64,000 bases of DNA from Stenotrophomonas pavanii. Lineage in GTDB: Bacteria > Pseudomonadota > Gammaproteobacteria > Xanthomonadales > Xanthomonadaceae. Each line of letters opens with the position of its first letter. Positions within the stretch are counted from its first letter, which is position 1. Shown here in pieces: positions 18,955 through 27,567 of this stretch. The position numbers and the translations under genes are program-made. The notes below the pieces were generated by a model. It was given only the letters and a program-made list of their open reading frames with translations. It searched no databases and was not told where the DNA came from. The stretch is taken from assembly GCF_900101175.1 (NCBI RefSeq), contig NZ_FNFQ01000002.1:244203-308202 (forward strand), read 5' to 3'.

Positions 18955-19571
18955 CAGTTGCGAATCGCCGTCAGCGTGGCCGCCGCAGCATCGTAGGACG
19001 CGCTGGCGATGTCCGCGTCGAAACGCTTCACCTGCAGGCGGCCAGCGAGCCGGTACGGATCCCACAGATCACCCAGCGCGATCGGCGTGGCCAGGGTCAC
19101 GTGGATGATCTGGTTCGGCGGCGGTGGCGGCACGTGGATGCAGGCCCCATAGAACGGCACGAACAGCAGTTCATCGACCAGCCCGGCATCGTTGGTGCCG
19201 AGCGGTACCACGTAGCCATCCAGATCCACCGCGCGACCGTCGACAGCGTCGACCACGCGCGAAGAGCCGAACTGCCTGGCGCGATCCGGGCTGGAATGGT
19301 CGATCTCCTGCCCCGGTGGCGTGCCGGAGCCGGTGTCGTCGATCAGCCCGCCCACGCCATCCATGCCACCGCGCGACAGGCCGATCTGCGGCGGCGGGCG
19401 CTGATAGGTGACCTCGTCGGGCCGCAACGCATCCCAACGGTCGATGGGGCTTTCGGCCGTGGCGGAGGGCGCGGGTTTGTCCTGCGGCGTGACCGCCACG
19501 GCATCGGCGCCCGGTGACGTGCAGCCTGCCAACCAGATGCATCCAAGCAGCAACACAGCGCTACGGTTCAT
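18954..19571 (-). CDS. DUF3299 lipoprotein (first paralog)
   Basis: A 205-residue predicted lipoprotein: signal LLLGCIWLAGC with lipobox LAGC at about residues 14-17. The DUF3299 core is at about 110-200, with LDGYVVPLG, ELLFVPFYGACIHVPPPPPN and a C-terminal strand-rich part. DUF3299 proteins sit beside DUF2796/ABC genes in zinc-uptake loci such as Vibrio zrg, so a periplasmic zinc-handling role is inferred. It overlaps the second DUF3299 gene by 11 bp. Confidence 0.85.
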   Translation of the reverse strand: MNRSAVLLLGCIWLAGCTSPGADAVAVTPQDKPAPSATAESPIDRWDALRPDEVTYQRPPPQIGLSRGGMDGVGGLIDDTGSGTPPGQEIDHSSPDRARQFGSSRVVDAVDGRAVDLDGYVVPLGTNDAGLVDELLFVPFYGACIHVPPPPPNQIIHVTLATPIALGDLWDPYRLAGRLQVKRFDADIASASYDAAAATLTAIRN

Positions 19572-20112
19572 AGGGCCTCAGCTGGGCATCGCGCATGGTG
19601 TAAGCAGAACCGGCCAGATCATCATCCAGCCGTTCGGCACGCAGGGTGCCGGCCAGGAAGAATGGCGAGTACATGTCCGGCATCTCGATCGGCCGCGGCA
19701 GCACCACGTGCACGATCTGGTTCGGCGGCGGCGGTGGCACGTGTATGCAGGCGCCGTAATACGGCACGAACAGGAATTCGGTCAGCCGCCCGTCCTGCGC
19801 GTTGGCCAGCGGTACCACGTAGCCCGGCAGGCGTACCGGTCGCTGCAGCACAGCAGCCACGGTACGGAACGTCCCGAACTGCGGCATGCGCCGGTTGCCG
19901 CTGTGCTCGACCTCCGGGCCCTCGCCCCGCTCCAGCGCGGCCAGTTCGTCCTTGGGCATCATCTGCAACCAGTCCAGCTCCTGCTCTGCCGCGTCCGCAG
20001 CGTCAGCGCGGTCGACAACCGGCGAAGGTGGCAAGGCCTGCACACCGGAATCCACCGGCCGCTCGCAGGCGGCCAGCGCCAGCACCATCGGCAATGGCCG
20101 CATCCAGCGCAT
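19561..20112 (-). CDS. DUF3299 lipoprotein (second paralog)
   Basis: A 183-residue predicted lipoprotein (MVLALAAC, lipobox at about 12-15). The DUF3299 core contains LPGYVVPLAN, EFLFVPYYGACIHVPPPPPN and VLPRPIEMP. It is clearly a paralog of the next gene, sharing the GACIHVPPPPPNQI block. The ATG at 20112 is 2 bp after the permease stop. Together with the permease, ATPase and DUF2796 protein it forms a Zrg-like zinc system. Confidence 0.85.
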   Translation of the reverse strand: MRWMRPLPMVLALAACERPVDSGVQALPPSPVVDRADAADAAEQELDWLQMMPKDELAALERGEGPEVEHSGNRRMPQFGTFRTVAAVLQRPVRLPGYVVPLANAQDGRLTEFLFVPYYGACIHVPPPPPNQIVHVVLPRPIEMPDMYSPFFLAGTLRAERLDDDLAGSAYTMRDAQLRPYEP

Positions 20113-20114
20113 GC

Positions 20115-21368
20115 TCAGCCTCCCGGTGACAGGCCATCGGCCAGCGTGCGCCGGTAGGCCAGCAATGCCGGCACCAGCCCGGCGACCGCACTGATCGCCA
20201 GCACGCCTGCTACCCAGGCCAGCTCGCGACCGTCCGGCCAGACATGGGTGATCGACAGGCCAAAGTTGGCCAACACCCAGCCGCGCCCTGCAAGGCTGGC
20301 GACCACCAGCAGTGACAGGGCCAGCACACAGGCCAGCGCACTGGTCGCCACCGCTTCCACCACCAGCAGGCCGGCGATGTAGCCCGGCCGTGCCCCGGTG
20401 GCACGCAGGATCGCCATCTCGCGCCGCCGCTCCTGCAGGGTCGAGACCAGCAGCGCCACCAGCGAGACCATGCCCAGCAGCACCACCATCGCGCTGATCA
20501 GCTGCAGCGCACGCTCGGCGGTGCCCAGCGACTGCCACAGCTGCTGCAGCGTCACGCCGGGCAGGATCGCCAGCATCGCCTCGTCCGGGTACTCATTGAT
20601 CCTGCGCTGCACCGAAAACGTGGCGATGCGCGAGTTCAGGCCCAGCATGAAAGCGGTGATGCTGCTGGGGGTCAGATCCAGATGGCGGGCCTGCTCGGCG
20701 CTGACACGCTGGCTGCGCAGCTGCACGCCCGAGCGCCAGTCGACATGGATCGCCTCGATCGCCGCCAGCGAGACCAGCAGCGACGAATCGACCGGCGTGC
20801 CGGTGCGCTGCAGGATGCCGGCAACACGGAACGGCTTGTCGGCATGCGTGGCCAGGGTGACCGCACCGGTGCCGTGCGCCAGCACGATCGCATCGCCCAG
20901 GCCGACCTTCTGTGCCTGCGCCACCTCGGCACCGATCACCACGTCATACAGATCATCGAACCGCCTTCCGTTCGCGAACGCCAGCGCATGCCCGGCGCCG
21001 TAGCGATAGTGCTCGAAGTAGCCACCGCTGGTACCGACCACGCGGTAACCGCGCCACGAATCGCCCAGCGACAACGGCACTGACCACTTCACCTGCGGCA
21101 GCGCGGACAGCTCCTGGTAGGACTGCCAGGACACGTTGTTGGTCGGGTCGCCGATATGGAACACCGAGTACAGCAGCAGGTTCACCGGCCCCGAGCGCGC
21201 ACCGACAATCAGATCGGTGCCGGACACCGTGCTGGCGAAACCTTCGTGCGCCTGCGTGCGTACGCGTTCGACACCCAGCAACAGGACCATGCTGAGGGTG
21301 ATGACCAGCACGGTCAGGCCCACGCTCAACGCGCGGCTGCGCAGGCTGGCCCAGGCAAGCTCAAGCAT
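20115..21368 (-). CDS. ABC permease of the Zrg-type zinc system (MacB/FtsX fold)
   Basis: A 417-residue permease with the MacB/LolE architecture: TM1 at about 12-35 (LSVGLTVLVITLSMVLLLGV), a large periplasmic MacB_PCD domain (about 40-265), and three C-terminal helices of the FtsX domain (about 290-415) with RRREMAILRATGARPGYIAG. Such exporters work mechanically on periplasmic partners rather than carrying substrate through the membrane. The start at 21368 overlaps the ATPase gene by 8 bp. It pairs with the ATPase at 21361. Confidence 0.88.
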   Translation of the reverse strand: MLELAWASLRSRALSVGLTVLVITLSMVLLLGVERVRTQAHEGFASTVSGTDLIVGARSGPVNLLLYSVFHIGDPTNNVSWQSYQELSALPQVKWSVPLSLGDSWRGYRVVGTSGGYFEHYRYGAGHALAFANGRRFDDLYDVVIGAEVAQAQKVGLGDAIVLAHGTGAVTLATHADKPFRVAGILQRTGTPVDSSLLVSLAAIEAIHVDWRSGVQLRSQRVSAEQARHLDLTPSSITAFMLGLNSRIATFSVQRRINEYPDEAMLAILPGVTLQQLWQSLGTAERALQLISAMVVLLGMVSLVALLVSTLQERRREMAILRATGARPGYIAGLLVVEAVATSALACVLALSLLVVASLAGRGWVLANFGLSITHVWPDGRELAWVAGVLAISAVAGLVPALLAYRRTLADGLSPGG

Positions 21369-22056
21369 GGCCGGCACCTGCCTGGTTGATCTCCGACAAG
21401 GCGATCGTGCGGTCGAACAACGGCTGCAGGCTGTCGTCATGGCTGACCACCAGCACCGTGGTGCCGGCCGCCTGGCACTGCGCAGACATCAGCTGCAGGA
21501 AGGCGGTCGCCGCCTCGCGGTCGAGCGCCGAGGTCGGCTCATCGGCCAGCAGCAATGCCGGGCGACCGATCAGCGCGCGTGCCGCTGCCACGCGTTGCTG
21601 CTGGCCGACACTCAGCGTACCCGCGCGCCGCTGCATCAGCGCCGGGTCCAGCTGCAGGGCCTGCAGCAGTCGCGCGATCTCGGCATTCAACGGCCCGCTG
21701 ATGCGCGCGCTGCGCAGGCGGGAGAAACGCAGGCCCAGCGCAATGTTGTCGCGCACGCTGAGGAACGGCAGCAGGTTGAACTGCTGGAAGATCACGCCCA
21801 GGTGGTCAGCGCGGAATCGATCCCGCGCCGCGCCGCGCATGGCCTGCAGTGCGTGGCCTGCCACCTCGACACGGCCCTCTCCAGGCAGCAGCACACCGGC
21901 CAGCAGGCCCAGCAGGGTGCTTTTGCCGCCACCGCTGATTCCCCGCAGCAACACGCTGCTGCCCTGCTCGATCCACAGCCGCGGCACATCCAGCACCCGC
22001 CGCGCGCCGTAGCCGAACTGCACGCCCTCCAGCGCGATCATGGTCCGCAGGCTCAC
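21361..22056 (-). CDS. ABC ATPase of the Zrg-type zinc system
   Basis: A 231-residue ATP-binding subunit. Walker A is GISGGGKST (about 40-48), the Q-loop is IFQQFNLLP, the signature is LSVGQQQRVAAARAL, Walker B is ALLLADEPTSALD, and the H-loop is VVSHD. It is most like LolD/MacB-class ATPases. The ATGA overlap with the DUF2796 gene at 22053-22056 shows translational coupling. Confidence 0.92.
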   Translation of the reverse strand: MSLRTMIALEGVQFGYGARRVLDVPRLWIEQGSSVLLRGISGGGKSTLLGLLAGVLLPGEGRVEVAGHALQAMRGAARDRFRADHLGVIFQQFNLLPFLSVRDNIALGLRFSRLRSARISGPLNAEIARLLQALQLDPALMQRRAGTLSVGQQQRVAAARALIGRPALLLADEPTSALDREAATAFLQLMSAQCQAAGTTVLVVSHDDSLQPLFDRTIALSEINQAGAGHA

Positions 22057-22586
22057 GGCGCCAGCACCACGCGCAGGTTGTCCGGGGTCAGCACGCTGCG
22101 GCTCTGGCCGTGGGCAGTGGCGCTGTTGACGATCACTTCATGCAGGCCCGGGAACAGCAGCGGCAGGCGCACCACGATGGCGCGCAGCTCGGCGGGCTTT
22201 GCACAGCGGTACTGCAGCGTTGCGTTGAACCCCGCGTGCCGGTGCTGACCTGGCGGCGGCGCGACGGCGGTCGCGTCGAAGCCCTCGGCCCTGGCATCGT
22301 TGCCTGAAAGGCGGCAGCCCGCGGCGGTGGGCAAGGTGACCCAGCTACCGCCCTGCAGCAGCGCAGTCGCACGCGCCAGCGCAGCCTGCTCGGCTGCATT
22401 GGCCGGCGGCCGCTCGAAATCGAGGATGCCGATGCCGGGGGCCTGCAGGCTGACGTCCAGGGTTTGCTGGTCAAGCGCAAGATCGACCGTGGCCTGGCCG
22501 TGCACGTGCGCCCCCAGCTGGCGGACGTCATGGGCCTGCGCGGCGCTGGCGGCCAGCAGCAGGGAAAGAGCAGCAAGACGCTTCAT
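22053..22586 (-). CDS. ZrgA/DUF2796 periplasmic zinc protein
   Basis: A 177-residue exported protein: signal peptide about 1-18 (LLLAASAAQA|HD), then the family hallmark QLGAHVHGQATVDLAL near the mature N-terminus and FNATLQYRC later. DUF2796 is the ZrgA family, the periplasmic component of a zinc-uptake locus in Vibrio cholerae. It heads the operon of ATPase, permease and two DUF3299 proteins. A Zur-like palindrome lies 16 bp before its ATG, so derepression under zinc shortage is expected. Confidence 0.85.
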   Translation of the reverse strand: MKRLAALSLLLAASAAQAHDVRQLGAHVHGQATVDLALDQQTLDVSLQAPGIGILDFERPPANAAEQAALARATALLQGGSWVTLPTAAGCRLSGNDARAEGFDATAVAPPPGQHRHAGFNATLQYRCAKPAELRAIVVRLPLLFPGLHEVIVNSATAHGQSRSVLTPDNLRVVLAP

Positions 22587-22601
22587 GGGGAAGGCTTCAA
22601 T

Positions 22602-22616
22602 TGTTACTATGTAACA
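22602..22616. promoter_or_regulatory. Zur-like box between the zinc operon and the MerC-domain gene
   Basis: A perfect palindrome TGTTAC-TAT-GTAACA in the 32-bp gap between two divergent starts (22586 and 22619). Sequence and spacing fit gammaproteobacterial Zur boxes (TGTTATAN-type half sites). One site can shut both promoters. It ends only 2 bp before the rightward ATG. Confidence 0.75.
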
Positions 22617-22618
22617 TT

Positions 22619-23092
22619 ATGGACCACATCCCCACGACGCCCGCAAGGGCCTTGGCCCAGTCGCCAACTTCGGCACGCTGGCACCCCCGCTTCGATCTTG
22701 CCGGCGCCTGGCTGTCGCTGGCCTGCGCCGCCCACTGCATCGCCCTGCCGCTGCTGCTGGCCTTCGTGCCGGCCGCGATGATGGCGCTGCGCTCGTTCCA
22801 GCACCCCGGCCATGGGGCGATGACGTTGCTGCTGGTGATGTCGCGCTGGGAATGGCTGTTCGCGCTGCTGGCCTCGTCGCTGGCCCTGGCCAGTACGACC
22901 GCCGGGGTGCGCCGGCATGGACGCTGGCAGCCCCTGTGGTGGGCGTGCATCGGCGCCGTCCTGCTGCTGTCGGCCTCGCTGTACCTGCCGCTGAAGGAAT
23001 CGCTGCTCTGGCACGGCGTAGCGACGGCCATGGGTGGTGCGCTGCTGGCATGCGCGCACATCGCGAACCGGCGCGCGCTGCACAAGCGATAA
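22619..23092 (+). CDS. MerC-domain inner-membrane protein
   Basis: A 157-residue protein with four hydrophobic helices and the MerC-type first helix LACAAHCIALPLLLAFVP (about 35-52), with a Cys in the membrane. MerC-domain proteins can move metal ions inward. The ATG at 22619 lies 2 bp from the Zur-like box and has no ribosome-binding site, so the mRNA may be leaderless or a later start used. Divergence from the zinc operon around the box indicates a role in zinc homeostasis rather than mercury. Confidence 0.82.
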   Translation: MDHIPTTPARALAQSPTSARWHPRFDLAGAWLSLACAAHCIALPLLLAFVPAAMMALRSFQHPGHGAMTLLLVMSRWEWLFALLASSLALASTTAGVRRHGRWQPLWWACIGAVLLLSASLYLPLKESLLWHGVATAMGGALLACAHIANRRALHKR

Positions 23093-23132
23093 CGCCGGCC
23101 AGCGGCCGCACCCAACAGCTGATACGCAGTTG

Positions 23133-23500
23133 GTAGTGCCGGCCGCTGGCCGGCAACCCCGAGGTCTCGCCAGCCGGCCAGCGGCCGGCTCTACCCCTCC
23201 GTGCATGGGCCACGCATCAGGTGACGCGCAGTCGGTAGTGCCGGCCGCTGGCCGGCAACCCCGGGGTCCCGCCAGCCGGCCAGCGGCCGGCTCTACCCCT
23301 CTGTGCATGGGCCAGCCAACAGCTGGTACGCAGTCGGTAGTGCCGGCCGCTGGCCGGCAACCTCGGGGTCCCGCCAGCCGGCCAGCGGCCGGTTCTACCC
23401 CTCCGTGTATGGACCATGGAACAGCTGATACGCGTGGGTAGTGCCGGCCGCTGGCCGGCAACCCCGAGGTCCCGCCAGCCGGCCAGCGGCCGGCTCTACC
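23133..23500. repeat. Four tandem SMAG doublets, ~102-bp period
   Basis: GTAG heads occur at 23133, 23235, 23337 and 23438. Each unit is a forward palindrome (GCCGGCCGCTGGCCGGC core), about 20 bp of spacer, then the inverted partner ending in CTAC, and a linker with GCATGGGCCA and CAGCTG remnants. The 413-bp gap holds nothing else. It lies between the convergent ends of the MerC and LysR genes. Confidence 0.9.
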
Positions 23501-23505
23501 CCGCC

Positions 23506-24408
23506 TTATTCGTCGAACGGGCGCTGCCCCAGCGTCTGCGTCACGTGGTCCACGAAACAGGTGATGCGTGCGGCCAGCGCGGTGTTGCGGTAGTACACCG
23601 CATTGATCGGCTGCCGCACGTCCTGCGTCTGTTTGCCGAGCAGCTGCACCAGTCGGCCCTCGCGCCGGTCCTGGCGGGTCAGGAAGTCCGAGAGGCACGC
23701 AATGCCCAGCCCGGCCACCGCCATCTGCCGCAGCGTCTCGCCACTGGATGAAGCGATCGCCGGCTCGATCACGAAAAGCCCGCCATCGGCATCGTGCAGC
23801 GGCCACTCGTTCAATGAACTGGGCTGGGTAAAACCCAGCAGATCGTGCTTGCGCAGCTGCTCCACGCGTGTCGGCGTGCCATGCCGGCGCAGGTACTCGG
23901 GACTGGCGACGACGCGGATGCGGCTGTGGCCGATCGGGCGCGCATGCAGGGTGGAATCGCGCAGCACGCCGATGCGGAACGCCACGTCGGTGCGCTTCTC
24001 GATCAGGTCGGTGATGCCCTCGTTGGAGTTCAGCTCCAGCTCCACCTGCGGGTAGCGCTCGCGGAAGCCCTCCAGCAGCGGCACGATCACATGCAGCATG
24101 AACGGCGTGGCCGCGTCCACCCGCAGGCGCCCGACCGGCTGCAGCCGCCGCGCCGCCATCTGCTCCTCGGCCTCGTCCACCGTGGCCAGGATCGTGCGCG
24201 CGTACTCCAGGAACGCCGCGCCCTCTTCGGTCAGTTCCAGCCGCCGCGTGGTCCGCCGCAGCAGGGTGGTCTGCAGCTTGTCTTCCAGCCGCGCCAGGGT
24301 GCGGCTGGTGGCCGAGATGGTCAGCTCCAGCGCCTCGGCCGCCGCCGTGATCGAGCCGCCATCGACCACCGCCACGAAGGCCTTCAGCTCATCCAGGGTG
24401 GTTTTCAT
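23506..24408 (-). CDS. LysR family regulator next to dkgB (YafC-like)
   Basis: A 300-residue LysR regulator. The HTH is at about 3-60 (LKAFVAVVDGGSITAAAEAL, ATSRTLARLEDKLQTTLLRR), and the effector domain covers about 90-295. It is divergent from the aldo/keto reductase dkgB, the same pairing as yafC-dkgB in enterobacteria, so it probably controls dkgB and the genes after it. The 118-bp intergenic gap has AT-rich stretches typical of a LysR box but I could not fix one site. Confidence 0.92.
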   Translation of the reverse strand: MKTTLDELKAFVAVVDGGSITAAAEALELTISATSRTLARLEDKLQTTLLRRTTRRLELTEEGAAFLEYARTILATVDEAEEQMAARRLQPVGRLRVDAATPFMLHVIVPLLEGFRERYPQVELELNSNEGITDLIEKRTDVAFRIGVLRDSTLHARPIGHSRIRVVASPEYLRRHGTPTRVEQLRKHDLLGFTQPSSLNEWPLHDADGGLFVIEPAIASSSGETLRQMAVAGLGIACLSDFLTRQDRREGRLVQLLGKQTQDVRQPINAVYYRNTALAARITCFVDHVTQTLGQRPFDE

Positions 24409-24526
24409 TATTTACCTCGCCGCAAAAGCATTTCCCGTATACACGGCTTAATCAACAAATGTAAAGCGCCCACACTTCGCCCTGTCACGAGCCCGCCGGC
24501 TCTCAACCAAGTCCCTGGAGTCCATC

Positions 24527-25330
24527 ATGAGCGTTCCTTCCTTTGGCGTCGGCACTTTCCGCCTGACCGGCCAGACCGTCATCGACTCGGTGCGCAACGC
24601 CCTCGACGTCGGCTACCGTGCCATCGACACGGCGCAGATCTACGGCAACGAAGCCGAGGTCGGCCAGGCCATCGCCGAATCCGGCGTTCCGCGCGACCCG
24701 CTGTTCCTGACCACCAAGATCTGGGTCGACAACTACGGCGCCAACAAGCTGATCCCGAGCCTGCGCGACAGCCTGGCCAAGCTGCGCACCGACTACGTCG
24801 ACCTGCTGCTGATCCACTGGCCGGCGCCGGGCAATGGCGTTGAACTGCGCGAGTACATGACCGCGCTGGCCGAAGCCAAGCGCCTGGGCCTGACCCGCCA
24901 GATCGGTGTGTCCAACTTCAACATTGCGCTGACCCGGCAGGCCATCGAGGTGGTCGGCGTCGGCGAGATCGCCACCAACCAGATCGAACTGAGCCCCTAC
25001 CTGCAGAACCCTGCTCTGACCGCCTTCCTCCAGGACCAGGGCATCACCGTCACTTCCTACATGACCCTGGCCTACGGCAAGGTGCTGAAGGATCCGGTGC
25101 TGGCCGCCATCGCCGACAAGCACCAGGCCACCGTGGCCCAGGTCGCGCTGGCGTGGGCGCTGCAACTGGGTTACTCGGTCATCCCGTCCTCGACCAAGCG
25201 CGAGAACCTGGCCAGCAACCTGCTCGCCCAGGACCTGCACCTGGATGCCGACGACATGGCCGCGATCGCTGCGCTTGACCGCAACGGCCGCGAAGTCGAT
25301 CCGCCGGGCCTGGCCCCGGCCTGGGACTGA
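24527..25330 (+). CDS. dkgB: 2,5-diketo-D-gluconate reductase B (aldo/keto reductase)
   Basis: A 267-residue cytosolic NADPH-dependent aldo/keto reductase. The catalytic tetrad is visible as D37 and Y42 in [10 protein letters not shown] in FLTTKIW and H in LLLIHWPAP. Length and the start [11 protein letters not shown] fit DkgB (YafB), which reduces 2,5-diketogluconate and methylglyoxal-like aldehydes. First gene of a run with an LLM oxidoreductase, a cyclase and a MoaF-like protein (spacings 11, 19 and -4 bp). Confidence 0.92.
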   Translation: MSVPSFGVGTFRLTGQTVIDSVRNALDVGYRAIDTAQIYGNEAEVGQAIAESGVPRDPLFLTTKIWVDNYGANKLIPSLRDSLAKLRTDYVDLLLIHWPAPGNGVELREYMTALAEAKRLGLTRQIGVSNFNIALTRQAIEVVGVGEIATNQIELSPYLQNPALTAFLQDQGITVTSYMTLAYGKVLKDPVLAAIADKHQATVAQVALAWALQLGYSVIPSSTKRENLASNLLAQDLHLDADDMAAIAALDRNGREVDPPGLAPAWD

Positions 25331-25341
25331 GGAGCCTCGCC

Positions 25342-26289
25342 ATGGGCAGTGCGTTGGCGCGGCTGCAGGCCGGTGGTTTCAGCATCGGCATCGAAGCACC
25401 GCTGGACAATGACTGGACGCCACTGGGCGAGCAGGCACGACGCGCCGCGCGACGCCGGCCCGGCGAACCGGACCTGCAGCGCCATGCGGAACTGGCACGG
25501 TTGGCCGACCGCCTCGGCTTCCGTGCGCTGTGGGTACGCGACGTGCCGGTGTACGACCCGGCCTTCGGCGATGCGGCGCAGGTGTTCGAGGTATTCAGTT
25601 ACCTCGGCTACCTGGCCGGCATCACCAATGACATCCTGCTGGGCACCGGTGCGGTGGTGCTGCCGATCCGGGAGCCGTTGCTGACCCTGAAGTCGGCGCG
25701 CAGCGTGCAGCGGCTGAGTGGTGACCGCCTGCTGCTGGGCGTGGCCAGTGGCGACCGCCCGGTGGAGTACCCGCTGTTCGGCCGTGACTTCGACAGCCGC
25801 GGCAGCCGCTTCCGCGAGCAGATCGCACTGCTGCGCGAAGGCGCCGCCGCGCACCTGCCGCAGGGCCTGGATGTGTTGCCCGCGGATGGCCCGGCCCTGC
25901 CGCTGTTCGTGGCCGGCCTGGCCCAGCAGCAACCGGCGTGGATCGGCCAGCACATGGACGGTTGCCTGGCCTATCCGGGCACGCCGCAGGACCATGCGCA
26001 ACGCGTGGCGGCCTGGCGCGCCGTGGCCGGCAATAAGCCCTATGCCAGCTTCATCCACCTGGACCTGCTGGCCGATGCCAATGCCCCCCTGCAGCGCTGG
26101 CGCTTCGGCCTGCGCGGCGGCCGCAACGCCCTGCTGGCCGAGCTGCACGCCATGCAGGCCGCCGGTGTCGACCACATCGGTCTGCAGTTCCGCCGCAACG
26201 AACGGCCGTTGGCCGAGACCTTCCACGAAATCGCCGAGTACGTGCTGCCGCACTTCCCGGCCCATGCCGGCGCCGCCGCGGCGGCCTGA
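25342..26289 (+). CDS. LLM-class flavin-dependent oxidoreductase
   Basis: A 315-residue luciferase-like monooxygenase-fold enzyme. Typical blocks are RHAELARLADRLGFRALWVRD, AITNDILLGTGAVVLPIREP, and DRLLLGVASGDRPVEYPLFG. The family uses reduced FMN or F420; with no F420 pathway expected in this genus, FMNH2 is more likely. It follows dkgB by 11 bp. The substrate is unknown; the neighbours suggest oxidation of a small carbonyl or lactone compound. Confidence 0.85.
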   Translation: MGSALARLQAGGFSIGIEAPLDNDWTPLGEQARRAARRRPGEPDLQRHAELARLADRLGFRALWVRDVPVYDPAFGDAAQVFEVFSYLGYLAGITNDILLGTGAVVLPIREPLLTLKSARSVQRLSGDRLLLGVASGDRPVEYPLFGRDFDSRGSRFREQIALLREGAAAHLPQGLDVLPADGPALPLFVAGLAQQQPAWIGQHMDGCLAYPGTPQDHAQRVAAWRAVAGNKPYASFIHLDLLADANAPLQRWRFGLRGGRNALLAELHAMQAAGVDHIGLQFRRNERPLAETFHEIAEYVLPHFPAHAGAAAAA

Positions 26290-26308
26290 CCGTTACCGGA
26301 GCTTTGCC

Positions 26309-27247
26309 ATGAAGATGAAGACCCTGGCCGCGCTTGCGTTGGCTACCCTCCCGCTGTCTTTCCAGGCCACCGCCGAGGACTGGTATCCCTCTGCCTATGG
26401 CGCCAACGATGAGATCGGCGCGGCCAACCTGCTGACCGCGGACGTGGTCAAGCGCGCGGTCTCGCTGGTCAGGACCGGCAAGACCTATCCGCTGGCGGTG
26501 CCGGTGGACAAGAACCTGCCCGCGTTCCGCCACCGCAGCTTCCGCCTGTACAACGTGCAGGTCGGCCAGCAGGCCGGCAGGTCGCTGGGCCCCAACAGGT
26601 TCACCTTCAACGATGAACTGGTGAACGCGTGGACCGGCGTTGGCACCCAGCTCAACGGCATCGGCCATATCGGCATCGACAACGTCTACTACAACGGCAA
26701 CAAGGCCGCCGACTTCGTCACCGTCGACGGCGTGCGCAAGCTCGGCGTCGAGAAGGTGCCGCCGATGGTCACGCGCGGCGTCGTGCTGGACATGACCGCG
26801 TACTACGGCAAGGCGATCGTGCCCGGCGGCACCGAGTTCACCGTGGCCGACATACAGGCCGTGCTGAAGAAGCAGGGACTGAGCCTGCGCAAGGGCGACG
26901 TGGTGCTCTTCAACACCGGCTGGCTGGAACTGATCGGAAAGGACGACAAACAGTTCCTGGAAGTGGAACCGGGTATCGGCATGGAGGCCGCGAAGTGGCT
27001 GGCCGACCAGGGCATCGTCGCCTTCGGTGGCGACACCTGGGCCTCGGAGGTCTACCCGAACCCGCACGGTGCCGAGGAGTTCCCGATCAACCAGTACATG
27101 CTGGCCAAGCGCGGCATCTACAACCTGGAGCTGATCGACAGCCGTGCGCTGGTGCGAGACAAGGCCTGGGAATTCCTGTTCGTGCTCGGCCAGCCGCTGT
27201 ACGTCGGCTCGACCCAGGTCAACATCAACCCGGTGGCGATCCGATGA
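26309..27247 (+). CDS. Secreted cyclase family protein (kynurenine formamidase fold)
   Basis: A 312-residue metal-dependent hydrolase of the cyclase/KynB-like family. The start at 26309 follows GGAG and gives a clear signal peptide ending SFQATA|EDW (about residue 23), so it acts in the periplasm. The metal-binding motif is retained in modified form (GTQLNGIGHIGIDNVYYNG; family consensus HxGTHxDxPxH), with the first motif His partly replaced, and a late SEVYPNPHGAEEFP. Overlaps the MoaF-like start in ATGA. Confidence 0.83.
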   Translation: MKMKTLAALALATLPLSFQATAEDWYPSAYGANDEIGAANLLTADVVKRAVSLVRTGKTYPLAVPVDKNLPAFRHRSFRLYNVQVGQQAGRSLGPNRFTFNDELVNAWTGVGTQLNGIGHIGIDNVYYNGNKAADFVTVDGVRKLGVEKVPPMVTRGVVLDMTAYYGKAIVPGGTEFTVADIQAVLKKQGLSLRKGDVVLFNTGWLELIGKDDKQFLEVEPGIGMEAAKWLADQGIVAFGGDTWASEVYPNPHGAEEFPINQYMLAKRGIYNLELIDSRALVRDKAWEFLFVLGQPLYVGSTQVNINPVAIR

Positions 27248-27567
27248 GCGCCGCCTCCGCCCTGCCGTTGTTCGCCGGCCGTCGCTTCCGCGTCCGCTAT
27301 GACGGCCTGGCCGCCGACAACGTCTACAGCGCCGATGGCCGCCACGTGCAGTACGCCATCGTCTCCGGCGCCTATGCCGGTGCGCAGGGCGAAGCCGCCT
27401 GCGAGTGGCAGCAGATCAGCGAAGGGGTCTATGCCATTTCGTGGCAGGAAGCCGATGGCGCAACGGTCGTGCATGTCGATGACTTCGTCGGCGGTCGTTC
27501 GCTGGCCTGGTTCACCGCCACCGATGGCAGTTTCCATCGCATGCAAGGGCCGCTGCACCCGCTGTGA
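27244..27567 (+). CDS. MoaF-like small lipocalin-fold protein
   Basis: A 107-residue cytosolic protein. The start overlaps the cyclase stop (ATGA), so it is coupled. The repeated beta-strand pattern (FRVRYDGLAADNVYS, QQISEGVYAISWQEADGATVVHV) fits the MoaF C-terminal/N-terminal domain family, small ligand-binding barrels. Its stop TGA touches a SMAG repeat beginning at 27568. Family by pattern; ligand unknown. Confidence 0.7.
   Translation: MSAASALPLFAGRRFRVRYDGLAADNVYSADGRHVQYAIVSGAYAGAQGEAACEWQQISEGVYAISWQEADGATVVHVDDFVGGRSLAWFTATDGSFHRMQGPLHPL

Noticed and set aside
23133-23500. CRISPR-like array
   Set aside because: Units are inverted palindrome doublets with near-identical 'spacers'; typical tandem SMAG/REP, and no cas genes are near.
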